This document shows, in pieces, positions 1 through 5,204 of a stretch of 13,680 nt of DNA (position 1 is its first letter; each line of letters starts with the position of its first letter). Origin of the DNA: an archaeon. GTDB lineage: Archaea; EX4484-52; B79-G9. The notes beneath the pieces were generated by a model, which worked only from the letters and a program-made list of their open reading frames with translations, was not told the DNA's origin and did no database searches. The stretch lies in contig JAUVEX010000013.1 in the NCBI GenBank assembly GCA_030594585.1, forward strand, positions 1 to 13,680, given 5' to 3'. The translations under genes and the position numbers were made by a program.

Positions 1-400
1 AAAGCTGGAAGTCGTGGATGTGCACTATGTTTGCGGGAGTATGTTTAAGAAGGTTCTCGAGTTCTTTGCCGAAATATTCGTTCACTTTATTGAATTCTTC
101 ATAGCCATCCACCTGATAATATGGCTTGATGAATGTCCTGGTATTACAGTGGCATTCCCGATATATCGCTTCTTTAAATTTGATGAATCCAACTATGATT
201 CCCTGTTCTATAGGTTCTTTAGGAACCCGGTGTATTTCAATGCCTTCTATTTCATCTACATTTGGCTCTCCTGCATGTCTTAGATGAACACCGACAACTT
301 CATTGCCTTTTTTCACCATCTCTTTTTCAAGATTTATAAGATGAGTAGAAACGCCACATATGTACGGGTAAAAAGACTGGCTTGCAAAATATATTTTCAT
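1..400 (-). CDS. Glycosyltransferase family 4-like protein, N-terminal part (runs off the left edge)
   Basis: Reading the minus strand from the ATG at 400-398 gives 133 open codons to the window edge, with no stop. The protein begins MKIYFASQSFYPYICGV and continues STHLINLEKEMVKKGNEVVGVH. This is the usual start of a GT-B glycosyltransferase: a beta strand, a loop in the place of the GG motif, and a helix with the (V/S)xxHxxxL pattern. The last visible residues, IVHIHDFQL, resemble the acceptor-side strand seen in glycogen synthase and trehalose-synthase-like GT4 enzymes. Such proteins are cytosolic and transfer sugar from nucleotide sugars; the acceptor cannot be told because the donor-binding C-terminal half is missing. 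A GGTGA ribosome binding site lies at 410-414, nine bases before the ATG. Plus-strand open frames over this region are shadows. Confident about GT-B fold, not about substrate. Confidence 0.85.
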   Translation of the reverse strand, partial: MKIYFASQSFYPYICGVSTHLINLEKEMVKKGNEVVGVHLRHAGEPNVDEIEGIEIHRVPKEPIEQGIIVGFIKFKEAIYRECHCNTRTFIKPYYQVDGYEEFNKVNEYFGKELENLLKHTPANIVHIHDFQL

Positions 401-404
401 CTGT

Positions 405-450
405 TTTTTTCACCACATATTACATCATATATTCATAGTATTATAAAGCT
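405..450 (-). promoter_or_regulatory. Probable promoter and ribosome binding site of the glycosyltransferase gene
   Basis: On the minus strand CTTTATAA (448-441) is a good archaeal TATA element. A start site about 25 bases downstream would fall near 418-420, giving a leader of about 20 bases that contains GGTGA (414-410) before the ATG at 400. The spacing is consistent; the call rests on motif and distance only. Confidence 0.45.
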
Positions 451-589
451 CAATAAATGGATTTTTGATGAATTGAAAAAATATTAACTGTGTAAATCAT
501 AAAGACATTGCTGTAATTGACGGTGCGTTCCAGACAGGCATGACTGGCTCGTCTTGTTTTAATCGATTTGGACAACATGGCATTGTGCG

Positions 590-740
590 GCGCGCTCACT
601 TGCAGTTCGCTCAGCCCAAATTTCTACTTCGCAGAAATTTATTGGAAATGAAACGTTTACTCTTCGTCGCTTCGCTCCGACCTTTCAGAGCACGCTTCGC
701 CCATCCAAATTTTTTCTTCAGAGAAACTTCTTTAAATCCG
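590..740. repeat. Gene-free stretch with two diverged copies of a hairpin-bearing repeat
   Basis: The interval 488-780 has no convincing gene. Within it, a 23-base segment at 618-640 recurs at 707-729 with 18 of 23 positions identical. Copy 1 is a perfect inverted repeat: AAATTTCT (618-625), loop of seven, AGAAATTT (633-640). In copy 2 the two arms still pair as RNA if G-U pairs and one mismatch are allowed. The DNA before each copy is also alike (GCAGTTCGCTCAGCCC against GCACGCTTCGCCCATCC) and unusually GC-rich for this window, with several GCTC/CGCTTCGC motifs. The plus-strand open frame 540-800 translates both copies into similar strings (FAQPKFLLRRNL and FAHPNFFFRETSL), which is what a translated DNA repeat looks like. 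This could be a remnant of an interspersed repeat or a structured RNA. Confidence 0.55.
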
Positions 741-754
741 GATGTTATAATCCA

Positions 755-780
755 ATTAATTTTTAAGTCTTTAAAAATAG
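755..780 (-). terminator. AT-rich hairpin and T tract after the XRE gene
   Basis: Directly after the XRE stop (783-781), TTTTTAA (777-771 on the minus strand) and TTAAAAA (766-760) form a perfect seven-base stem around a four-base loop, and the minus strand opens with CTATTTTT. Archaeal termination depends mainly on U-rich tracts, so this is a plausible end of the three-gene operon. The hairpin is symmetrical and weak. Confidence 0.4.
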
Positions 781-978
781 CTAATCGTCATCAAAGATAA
801 ATAATTCATCAATTCTTGTTTTCAAGACCTTGGCGATATCATGAGCTAATTTTAACGAGGGATTGTATTTCCCTTTCTCTAAGAATACAATAGTTTCCCT
901 CCTGACACCGACTTTTATCGCAAGTTCTTCCTGTGTCAGATTATGCCGCGCCCTAAGTTCCTTTATTCTCGTTCTCAT
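781..978 (-). CDS. XRE-family (Cro/CI-like) DNA-binding regulator, 65 aa
   Basis: This is a compact HTH protein consisting only of the DNA-binding domain. Residues 1-12 form helix 1 (MRTRIKELRARH), TQEELAIKVGV (15-25) is the positioning helix, RRETIVFLEKGKYNP (26-40) the recognition helix and turn, and SLKLAHDIAKVLKTRIDELF (41-60) the closing helices. It matches the widespread short archaeal/clostridial XRE regulators with the KYNPSL signature. The common S/T-R-Q-T at the recognition helix is RRET here. The ATG (978-976) directly follows the TAG stop of the upstream membrane-protein gene with no gap, so translation is probably coupled and there is no separate ribosome binding site. It most likely represses its own operon, perhaps through the palindrome at 1728-1749; that link is inferred. 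Confidence 0.92.
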   Translation of the reverse strand: MRTRIKELRARHNLTQEELAIKVGVRRETIVFLEKGKYNPSLKLAHDIAKVLKTRIDELFIFDDD

Positions 979-1383
979 CTAAATGTCACTTCTTTTATTA
1001 TATTGCCACTTAAGTATGCTCCATGAAATCATTCCAGCAAAAAGGACAGTATAATACATATCTTCAAGTTCTACACCCAACGACCAGATTCTGTCTGCCT
1101 GAAACAAAATTATTACTGACAGCATAATTATCCAACCTGCATGATAGCCTGCTTTTTCATTAATCCTCGTAATCCTTTCATCGGCTATAAGTTCTGTTTT
1201 TGGTTTTGTCGAAACAACGAATGCCATCACACAAGTCATTATGCCAACAAGAATTGATATTCCCCCGAGAACAGTTATTGTCTTGGAACCTGTTTGAATA
1301 AACAACACAAAAATTCCGAGTATGATACTGCTCAAACCAACCCCCATAAATGATAAAATATCCTTATCTTTTCTTAGTTTCAT
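979..1383 (-). CDS. DUF2178-like four-helix membrane protein
   Basis: The protein has 134 residues and four likely membrane helices: about 10-30, 36-57, 82-97 and 107-125. Between helices 2 and 3 is a charged loop, ADERITRINEKAGYHAG (67-83). The DER..RINEKAGY signature and the setting next to an XRE gene are typical of DUF2178 proteins, whose function is unknown. The ATG at 1383 overlaps the TGA of the preceding gene (ATGA), and its own TAG abuts the XRE start, so all three genes should be made as one unit. In other small XRE cassettes the membrane partner senses a signal or sequesters the repressor; nothing here proves that. Family assignment is by recalled motif, not by a search. Confidence 0.8.
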   Translation of the reverse strand: MKLRKDKDILSFMGVGLSSIILGIFVLFIQTGSKTITVLGGISILVGIMTCVMAFVVSTKPKTELIADERITRINEKAGYHAGWIIMLSVIILFQADRIWSLGVELEDMYYTVLFAGMISWSILKWQYNKRSDI

Positions 1384-1712
1384 TTTAAACCACCCAAGTT
1401 ATCATAATAAAACAACGAAACAAGACACACAAGAAGCGAGCCTCCAAAAAGAGCCACAAATGCAGGAGCAAACAATTCAACACTGCCGGTTAGATAAATA
1501 TAAACAATCGCTCCAACCCCAAAAAATATAGTATACGCAAAAGCATTCCTTGTTGCCTTCCCGGTATTTACTTCAATTCTTTCATCTTTCGCATTATATG
1601 TCCCAAAATAAGGAATAAAACAAAGAAACCACAAAAACGCCGTCTTTCCCTCAACAAAATACAAAAGACTCACAACAGACAAAAAACCTAAGTACCAAAG
1701 CATATTTTTCAT
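1380..1712 (-). CDS. DUF3796-like small membrane protein
   Basis: This 110-residue protein has hydrophobic segments at about 4-20, 24-38, 57-75 and 79-102. It opens with the YLGFLS motif characteristic of DUF3796. A polar loop, NAKDERIEVNTGKATRNAF (40-58), separates the two halves. It is the first gene of the operon and has a strong ribosome binding site, GGGGTGAT (1725-1718), five bases before the ATG at 1712-1710. Its DERI...N..KA loop resembles the loop in the next gene's product, suggesting the two membrane proteins share a fold or a partner. Function is unknown. It is often found beside DUF2178 and XRE genes, but I cannot test that here. Confidence 0.78.
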   Translation of the reverse strand: MKNMLWYLGFLSVVSLLYFVEGKTAFLWFLCFIPYFGTYNAKDERIEVNTGKATRNAFAYTIFFGVGAIVYIYLTGSVELFAPAFVALFGGSLLVCLVSLFYYDNLGGLK

Positions 1713-1717
1713 TATAC

Positions 1718-1790
1718 ATCACCCCTTAAAGTTATATAATTATAACTTTATGTTAGATATATAGAACATTTAAGTATTTAAATCTTTTGG
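1718..1790 (-). promoter_or_regulatory. Promoter with palindromic candidate operator for the membrane-protein/XRE operon
   Basis: On the minus strand, CCAAAAG (1790-1784) followed by ATTTAAATA (1783-1775) fits a BRE plus TATA pair. A start site 22-26 bases on would be near 1750-1753. Immediately downstream is a perfect inverted repeat: AAAGTTATA (1728-1736) and TATAACTTT (1741-1749) with a TAAT spacer. After that come GGGGTGAT (1725-1718) and the ATG at 1712. A palindrome between the start site and the ribosome binding site is well placed for repression by a dimeric HTH protein, and the operon encodes one. A second TATA-like run at 1757-1765 would put the start site inside the palindrome, which supports the same idea. 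Confidence 0.55.
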
Positions 1791-1800
1791 TTTCGAACTA

Positions 1801-1855
1801 GTCGCGTTGGTTCAAGAACCCCAACTATTTTTCTTAAAAGAACAAAAGAATGCTT
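1801..1855. other. Hairpin and T-rich tracts between the PLD gene and the next operon
   Basis: GTTGGTTC (1806-1813) and GAACCCCAAC (1816-1825) pair with a two-base bulge to make a stem with a tiny loop. On the plus strand it is followed by TATTTTTCTT. On the minus strand the PLD stop (1858-1856) is followed by T-rich DNA (TTCTTTTGTTCTTTTAAG) that could serve as its terminator, before the hairpin is reached. The roles are uncertain because no plus-strand gene precedes it. Confidence 0.35.
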
Positions 1856-2842
1856 TTAAGCCGCACCGCTGCCAATTGCAGAATTCCGTATCATCTCAAA
1901 TTCACGCTTGTACTCTCCGGCAATCTGCGCATCATGGATTATAAGAATGTTCTCATCATTTTTTTCATCGCCTGATTTTGAAGGATTGAAAGATCCGGTA
2001 ACAACAATCGAATCATCGATGATGAACACCTTGTTATGCATATTGTACTTGTTGCCATCCCATGTGATATCTATTCCCTCATCTTTCAGCTTGTCATATT
2101 CACACCATTTATTGTTCTGGAATTTCTCAAAGACTCCCCGTATTATAATGCCGTCATTATGCCTGTCAATGAGCGCTTCACCAATACCGTCATGTGTAAA
2201 ACTGAATGTCATAAAATCCACGCTCCTGTTTGCATGCATAATTGCATCAATCACATTATCCCCACATAAGTCTTCAGGGCAGAAATAGTTTTCAACCACA
2301 ATACCGTCAAGAGAGACGGTGGGATATTTTACAGTATCTCCCGACCCGAACACACCATTATAAAGTTCCTCAAATTCATCAAGATAATTTTCCGATATAT
2401 ATCTTGATTGTATGATGACAATATTGTTATTATTCTTGGTATCCCCCCGCACCGTAGGGTTAAAAGAGCCCGTAATTGTTATCTTTCCATCTATCACACA
2501 GAACTTATTGTGCATCAGCTGCCAGGTCTTATCATTTTTGACATAGCTGAGCCCATCAATATCTCCCGTGTTTTTCTTGTCAACAACAAGCCTGTAATTT
2601 TTGCCATCAAGGGCAGACATCACATTTTCAAGCTCAAGATCATAAAGCGCACAGTCAACAGATTCATTAGAGCTTTCTATCAGATCCGCCATTCGCCTGC
2701 TGCATAAGTCATCAGGACAGAAATAAACATTTATCTGTGTGCCATTCTCAATTACAGGCCCTTCTAATGATACGGGATAAAACAGGCTCATGAGAAATGT
2801 GGTAACAAGAATTAGTATCTGTCCTAAATCAATCATAAGCAT
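1856..2842 (-). CDS. Membrane-anchored or secreted phospholipase D superfamily protein with two HKD motifs
   Basis: The 328-residue protein contains two phospholipase D domains. The first has H111-x-K113-x4-D118 followed by GSFN (125-128); the second has H269-x-K271-x4-D276 followed by GSFN (283-286). An N-terminal hydrophobic stretch (about 4-22) suggests export or a membrane anchor. Each domain opens with the same motif, YFCPDDLC (40-47) and YFCPEDLC (186-193), so the gene is an internal duplication. The paired cysteines could form disulfides outside the cell or hold a metal. The superfamily covers phospholipases, nucleases and phosphatidyl transferases; the compact domains with few insertions look more like Nuc-type nucleases than lipid synthases, but substrate is unproven. 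ATGs occur at 2842 and 2836 with no ribosome binding site; a TATA-like run about 20-30 bases upstream suggests a leaderless message. Confidence 0.85.
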   Translation of the reverse strand: MLMIDLGQILILVTTFLMSLFYPVSLEGPVIENGTQINVYFCPDDLCSRRMADLIESSNESVDCALYDLELENVMSALDGKNYRLVVDKKNTGDIDGLSYVKNDKTWQLMHNKFCVIDGKITITGSFNPTVRGDTKNNNNIVIIQSRYISENYLDEFEELYNGVFGSGDTVKYPTVSLDGIVVENYFCPEDLCGDNVIDAIMHANRSVDFMTFSFTHDGIGEALIDRHNDGIIIRGVFEKFQNNKWCEYDKLKDEGIDITWDGNKYNMHNKVFIIDDSIVVTGSFNPSKSGDEKNDENILIIHDAQIAGEYKREFEMIRNSAIGSGAA

Positions 2843-2854
2843 TATTGCTTATCA

Positions 2855-2872
2855 AGATATTAATAGATAATG
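2855..2872 (-). promoter_or_regulatory. Possible TATA region of the PLD gene
   Basis: The minus strand reads CATTATCTATTAATATC across 2871-2855. An AT-rich TATA-like element centred about 25 bases before the ATG at 2842, with no Shine-Dalgarno sequence, fits a leaderless transcript. The match to consensus is poor. Confidence 0.3.
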
Positions 2873-2929
2873 ATTGTTACGATTTAGAAAATATAAAAAG
2901 TGATTTTAAAAGGAGTTTAAATAAAAGAC

Positions 2930-3190
2930 TTATTTTTTACCAAACATACTTTTAGTGACACAAACAATCCACTTCCAATGCAGAATCAAATGAATCAAAA
3001 CAAGTAATCCCATGACAAGACCACTCCAATCATGCAACATTGAAATGTTCGGCCTAGATAATGCTTTGTAAGCTGAAACACCGATTATTTTTATTAATCC
3101 AGGCCATTTAATTAACCCCGTTAAAAAACAAATAAAAAAGGACAATGCCAACCCAACATCAATCCAATAATTCAATTTAGTCCTATTCAT
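2930..3190 (-). CDS. DUF4405-like small membrane protein, putative haem b-binding
   Basis: The 86-residue protein has two membrane helices, about 9-27 and 55-78. Histidines lie at H53 (in LHDWSG), H67 and H71 (in HLILHWKW). The HDWSG...H...HW pattern is that of DUF4405, a family related in layout to cytochrome b membrane domains, where paired histidines in helices can bind haem. A two-helix unit would probably need to dimerise to complete the site. Its ATG (3190-3188) lies inside the end of the lipoprotein gene, overlapping by eight bases, so the two are co-translated and probably act together at the membrane. Electron transfer is a reasonable guess, not shown. The sequence ends with the charged tail KSMFGKK. 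Confidence 0.78.
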   Translation of the reverse strand: MNRTKLNYWIDVGLALSFFICFLTGLIKWPGLIKIIGVSAYKALSRPNISMLHDWSGLVMGLLVLIHLILHWKWIVCVTKSMFGKK

Positions 3191-3509
3191 TTTGCAAACC
3201 TTCTTGTTTTATCTCTTCCGCCAAATCTTTTATTTGCGCCGGAGAAAACTTATATTCTGCTTCCCGGATATCTTCCAAAACAGTATTTACCGAATAACTT
3301 CCATTCAAATTAAACTCAGCTACAATTCCCGATAAAAGAATATCTGAATCAATTTCCCAAAGGTCAGCCACATCCTGCACAGTTAATAATTTCATATCTT
3401 TGCCTTCAATCTCCACTGAATGATCGTGATCATCATGCTCGTGTTCCGCCGTACATCCGGCAACTGCAATCACCAAGAAAATACTCATTACGAATAATAT
3501 TTTTTTCAT
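3183..3509 (-). CDS. His-rich lipoprotein with a helical domain, partner of the DUF4405 protein
   Basis: Starting at the ATG 3509-3507, the 108-residue product has a lipoprotein signal: MKKILFVMSIFLVIAVAGC, with lipobox VAGC and C19 as the acylated residue. Immediately after it is a metal-ligand-like cluster, H23, H25, H28 and H30, mixed with acidic residues. The rest (about 41-104) is a small helical domain beginning LTVQDVADLWEID and containing a KFSPAQIKDLAEEIK segment. I do not recognise it as a named family, though the TVQDVADLW motif looks like a small helical sensor or binding module. An upstream extension to 3542 is possible but unlikely: AGGGGG (3522-3517) sits seven bases before this ATG and the signal peptide starts here. 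It probably binds a transition metal on the outer face of the membrane beside the downstream haem-type protein; this is inferred from composition. Confidence 0.75.
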   Translation of the reverse strand: MKKILFVMSIFLVIAVAGCTAEHEHDDHDHSVEIEGKDMKLLTVQDVADLWEIDSDILLSGIVAEFNLNGSYSVNTVLEDIREAEYKFSPAQIKDLAEEIKQEGLQNE

Positions 3510-3514
3510 TTTTA

Positions 3515-3580
3515 TGCCCCCTAACTGAAATCTTTGTTCCAATCAATAAATATCATATGGTTGAAACAAGATATATTACT
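3515..3580 (-). promoter_or_regulatory. Candidate promoter of the lipoprotein/DUF4405 operon
   Basis: TAATATATC (3578-3570 on the minus strand) is a TATA candidate that would start transcription near 3550 and give a leader of about 40 bases with the AGGGGG ribosome binding site at 3522-3517. A second weaker AT run at 3552-3543 is too close to the ribosome binding site. The heptamer TTGAAAC occurs twice on the plus strand (3561-3567 and 3583-3589) around the first element; this may be chance. Confidence 0.3.
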
Positions 3581-3629
3581 TATTGAAACCAGAAATATTC
3601 TACCAAACCAATAGCCGTATTTCTATACA

Positions 3630-3666
3630 CAATCAAAAATACAAGAAATAAGAAATAACGAAAAAC
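3630..3666 (-). terminator. T-rich tract after the acidic microprotein
   Basis: The minus strand after the TGA reads GTTTTTCG, then ATTTCTTATTTCTTG and GTATTTTTG. Repeated U tracts without a GC stem are the normal archaeal form of terminator. Confidence 0.4.
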
Positions 3667-3762
3667 TCACTCTTCTTCCTGAACATCGTTTTCGTCTTCT
3701 TCTTCGTCGTCGTCTATTTCATCATCGTCGCTCTGCCTAAAAAAACAACCATTATCAAACAT
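3667..3762 (-). CDS. Candidate 31-residue acidic microprotein
   Basis: A short minus-strand frame from ATG (3762-3760) to TGA (3669-3667) encodes MFDNGCFFRQS followed by an almost purely Asp/Glu tail of 20 residues (DDDEIDDDEEED, then ENDVQEEE). Three signals support it together: a TATA box (TTATATAA, 3813-3806), a predicted start site near 3784, and GGTGGT (3773-3768) five bases before the ATG. An in-frame stop lies upstream, and no other start precedes this ATG. The single cysteine (C6) and aromatic N-terminus may be a membrane- or protein-contact segment. Highly acidic tails often bind basic proteins, metals or nucleic-acid-binding partners, but no function can be assigned. It may instead be a chance GAA/GAC-rich run; the ordered upstream signals argue against that. 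Confidence 0.5.
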   Translation of the reverse strand: MFDNGCFFRQSDDDEIDDDEEEDENDVQEEE

Positions 3763-3767
3763 AAAAG

Positions 3768-3815
3768 ACCACCATCCAAAATATGCTATTTTTGTAAATC
3801 GGTCTTTATATAATT
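3768..3815 (-). promoter_or_regulatory. Promoter and ribosome binding site of the acidic microprotein
   Basis: AATTATATAAAG (3815-3804, minus strand) is one of the best TATA boxes in the window. About 25 bases downstream gives a start near 3784 and a leader of about 22 bases carrying GGTGGT (3773-3768). The stretch from about 3820 to 3945 holds no gene that I can see. Confidence 0.5.
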
Positions 3816-3948
3816 GATGTTATGTTAATGTTTTTAGCGTAAACAACTATCTGAAAAACACAAAATAAGTACTAAAAATCCATCAAAACACTTAGTATGT
3901 CCTTTTTGTAATACTTTTATGACCTACATCCTAAAGAATGCAAAACAA

Positions 3949-3957
3949 AAATATATA
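3949..3957 (+). promoter_or_regulatory. TATA box of the leaderless membrane-protein gene
   Basis: AAATATATA at 3949-3957 is centred 27 bases before the ATG at 3980. There is no Shine-Dalgarno sequence between them, so transcription should begin at or within a base or two of the start codon. Confidence 0.5.
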
Positions 3958-3979
3958 CTAAAAGAAACAAAATATTACT

Positions 3980-4192
3980 ATGTTCAAAAAAATAAGCAAA
4001 ATGAAATTCCACCACCAAAGCCTTTTTGCAATCATTATAGCTTTTGCTGTTATCTCTTTTTGGCGCGGTGTATGGGGTCTTATGGACGAATACCTGTTTC
4101 CTGAAAATTACAAATTAAGCTTGTGGATTTCTTTGATTTCCGGCATTGTTATCCTTATAGCTACCCATTATGCCACAAAAGAATTGATGTGA
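3980..4192 (+). CDS. Small two-helix membrane protein of unknown function
   Basis: This is the only plus-strand gene. The 70-residue product has two hydrophobic segments, about 14-35 and 46-62. Between them is the motif FWRGVWGLMDEYLFP (27-41), and it ends THYATKELM. Conserved-looking Trp, Arg and Asp in the turn and the SFWRGVWGLMD string give the impression of a conserved small archaeal membrane family that I recall seeing unannotated elsewhere, but I cannot name it. An N-terminal basic segment (MFKKISKMKFHH) should face the cytoplasm. The ATG at 3980 fits a leaderless message from the TATA box at 3949; an internal ATG at 4001 is the alternative start. The overlapping frame starting at 3919 is a shadow. 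Confidence 0.7.
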   Translation: MFKKISKMKFHHQSLFAIIIAFAVISFWRGVWGLMDEYLFPENYKLSLWISLISGIVILIATHYATKELM

Positions 4193-4193
4193 T

Positions 4194-4219
4194 TTTGATT
4201 TCTGCTGTTTTTAATCAAA
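4194..4219. terminator. Shared hairpin between convergent genes
   Basis: TTTGATT (4194-4200) and AATCAAA (4213-4219) form a seven-base stem around a T-rich loop (CTGCTGTTTTT). It lies between the stop of the plus-strand membrane-protein gene (4192) and the last codon of the convergent transporter gene, overlapping that gene's TGA. It could end transcripts from both sides. Confidence 0.4.
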
Positions 4220-5150
4220 TGTGCGGCCAATTCCTAAGCTTTAGATGATGCTTGTGTTTTTCGGGTGTATGTATCTCCCTAAAATGAAACTCTAAAATTA
4301 CAAGGCCTGCAAAAATAAAAAGCCCGCCAATTATTTGGGACCTGACAAGTGTCTCCCCCAACAAAACAACGGCGTAAAAAACAGCAACCAAAGGAGAACT
4401 CAAACCTGCAAGAGAAACATTTGTGGCGGTCGTCATTTCAAGCGCCTTGTACCACAGATATTGTCCAAGAATTGTGGTCAGTACAACAAGACCTAATAAA
4501 GCAAGAGCAAATCTTATAGAAATAACTTGAAACAAAATGGAATAATCAACTAAAAATAAAGACAACATAAATAATATCGAAGCGCCAAACATATTTCTCA
4601 GGGTTACAATGACTTCGGGAGGTATATGATGCATATACTTTTTGAATAAAATTGTTCCAACTGCAAAAGATAAAGCAGAAAGAAAGATTAACGCATCCCC
4701 CACATTCAAAGACATGCCAATACTGAAATTATTGGTTGCGATAATAAGAACTCCGGTGAACATAATAACTGCCCCTGCAATCTGATGCAATGTTATCCTA
4801 TCTTTTAAGACAAAAATAGCCAAAAGAGATGTCAATATTGCCTCAGATTTTCCAATTAGGATAGAATTTGTGGCAGAAGTAATGCTAAGGCCTAAAAGCA
4901 GCAATAAAGGGCCCAAAATCGAGGCAAATACCGATATCAAAAACATGATTTTAATATCTCGCTTTGATGTGTTTTTTAGTTCCTTTATTTTCCTTACCAA
5001 ATCCAGGATAAAAAGGATAATAAGTGCTGCAAGTGTCTGGTTTACAACGAGAATCAAAAAAGGGCTTATATCATTAAGCAGCAATTTCCCGAAAACAAAA
5101 TACAGGCTAAACAAGGATATTGAAATAAACGCCAAAAAGGTTCCTTTCAT
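4215..5150 (-). CDS. DMT-superfamily (EamA) transporter, ten membrane helices
   Basis: From the ATG at 5150 the product is 311 residues and almost wholly hydrophobic, fitting two tandem EamA repeats of five helices each (about 1-138 and 150-288). Typical features include GKLLLNDISPF after helix 1, the GKSEAILTSLLAIFVLKDRIT segment near the end of repeat 1, a second-repeat LAGLSSPLVAVFYAVVLLGET segment, and LVRSQIIGGLFIFAGLVIL. Members export amino acids, metabolites or nucleotide-linked compounds; the substrate cannot be read from the sequence. The C-terminal tail is histidine- and lysine-rich (TPEKHKHHLKLRNWPHI). A longer frame using TTG at 5159 is possible, but the TATA box at 5174-5181 is 27 bases from the ATG at 5150, which fits a leaderless start there. 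Confidence 0.9.
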   Translation of the reverse strand: MKGTFLAFISISLFSLYFVFGKLLLNDISPFLILVVNQTLAALIILFILDLVRKIKELKNTSKRDIKIMFLISVFASILGPLLLLLGLSITSATNSILIGKSEAILTSLLAIFVLKDRITLHQIAGAVIMFTGVLIIATNNFSIGMSLNVGDALIFLSALSFAVGTILFKKYMHHIPPEVIVTLRNMFGASILFMLSLFLVDYSILFQVISIRFALALLGLVVLTTILGQYLWYKALEMTTATNVSLAGLSSPLVAVFYAVVLLGETLVRSQIIGGLFIFAGLVILEFHFREIHTPEKHKHHLKLRNWPHI

Positions 5151-5170
5151 AATATGCAATTAACGAATCA

Positions 5171-5182
5171 TAATATATAAAG
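5171..5182 (-). promoter_or_regulatory. TATA box of the EamA transporter gene
   Basis: CTTTATATATTA on the minus strand (5182-5171) contains TTTATATA, a consensus archaeal TATA box. It is centred about 27 bases before the ATG at 5150. It lies between the HypF stop (5205) and the transporter, so the transporter need not depend on read-through from hypF. Confidence 0.6.
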
Positions 5183-5204
5183 ATTAGGTTTACGAAATAA
5201 AAAG

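Noticed and set aside
14..487. Two plus-strand open frames (14-283 and 284-487)
   Set aside because: They lie opposite a clear glycosyltransferase N-terminus on the minus strand, and their translations have no recognisable features.
540..800. Plus-strand 86-residue open frame
   Set aside because: Its product contains two similar strings that come from the DNA hairpin repeat, and it overlaps the XRE gene end; it is better read as translated repeat than as a gene.
3561..3589. Repeated TTGAAAC heptamer, considered as a CRISPR repeat fragment or operator
   Set aside because: There are only two copies, seven bases long, with no regular spacing array; chance in AT-rich DNA is enough to explain it.
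3691..3731. TTC/GTC triplet run considered as a microsatellite
   Set aside because: The run is irregular and reads as GAA/GAC codons in a frame with a promoter and ribosome binding site, so a coding explanation is preferred.
3919..4104. Plus-strand frame overlapping the small membrane-protein gene
   Set aside because: It is in another frame, is Lys/Asn-rich without structure, and lacks the TATA spacing that the 3980 start has.
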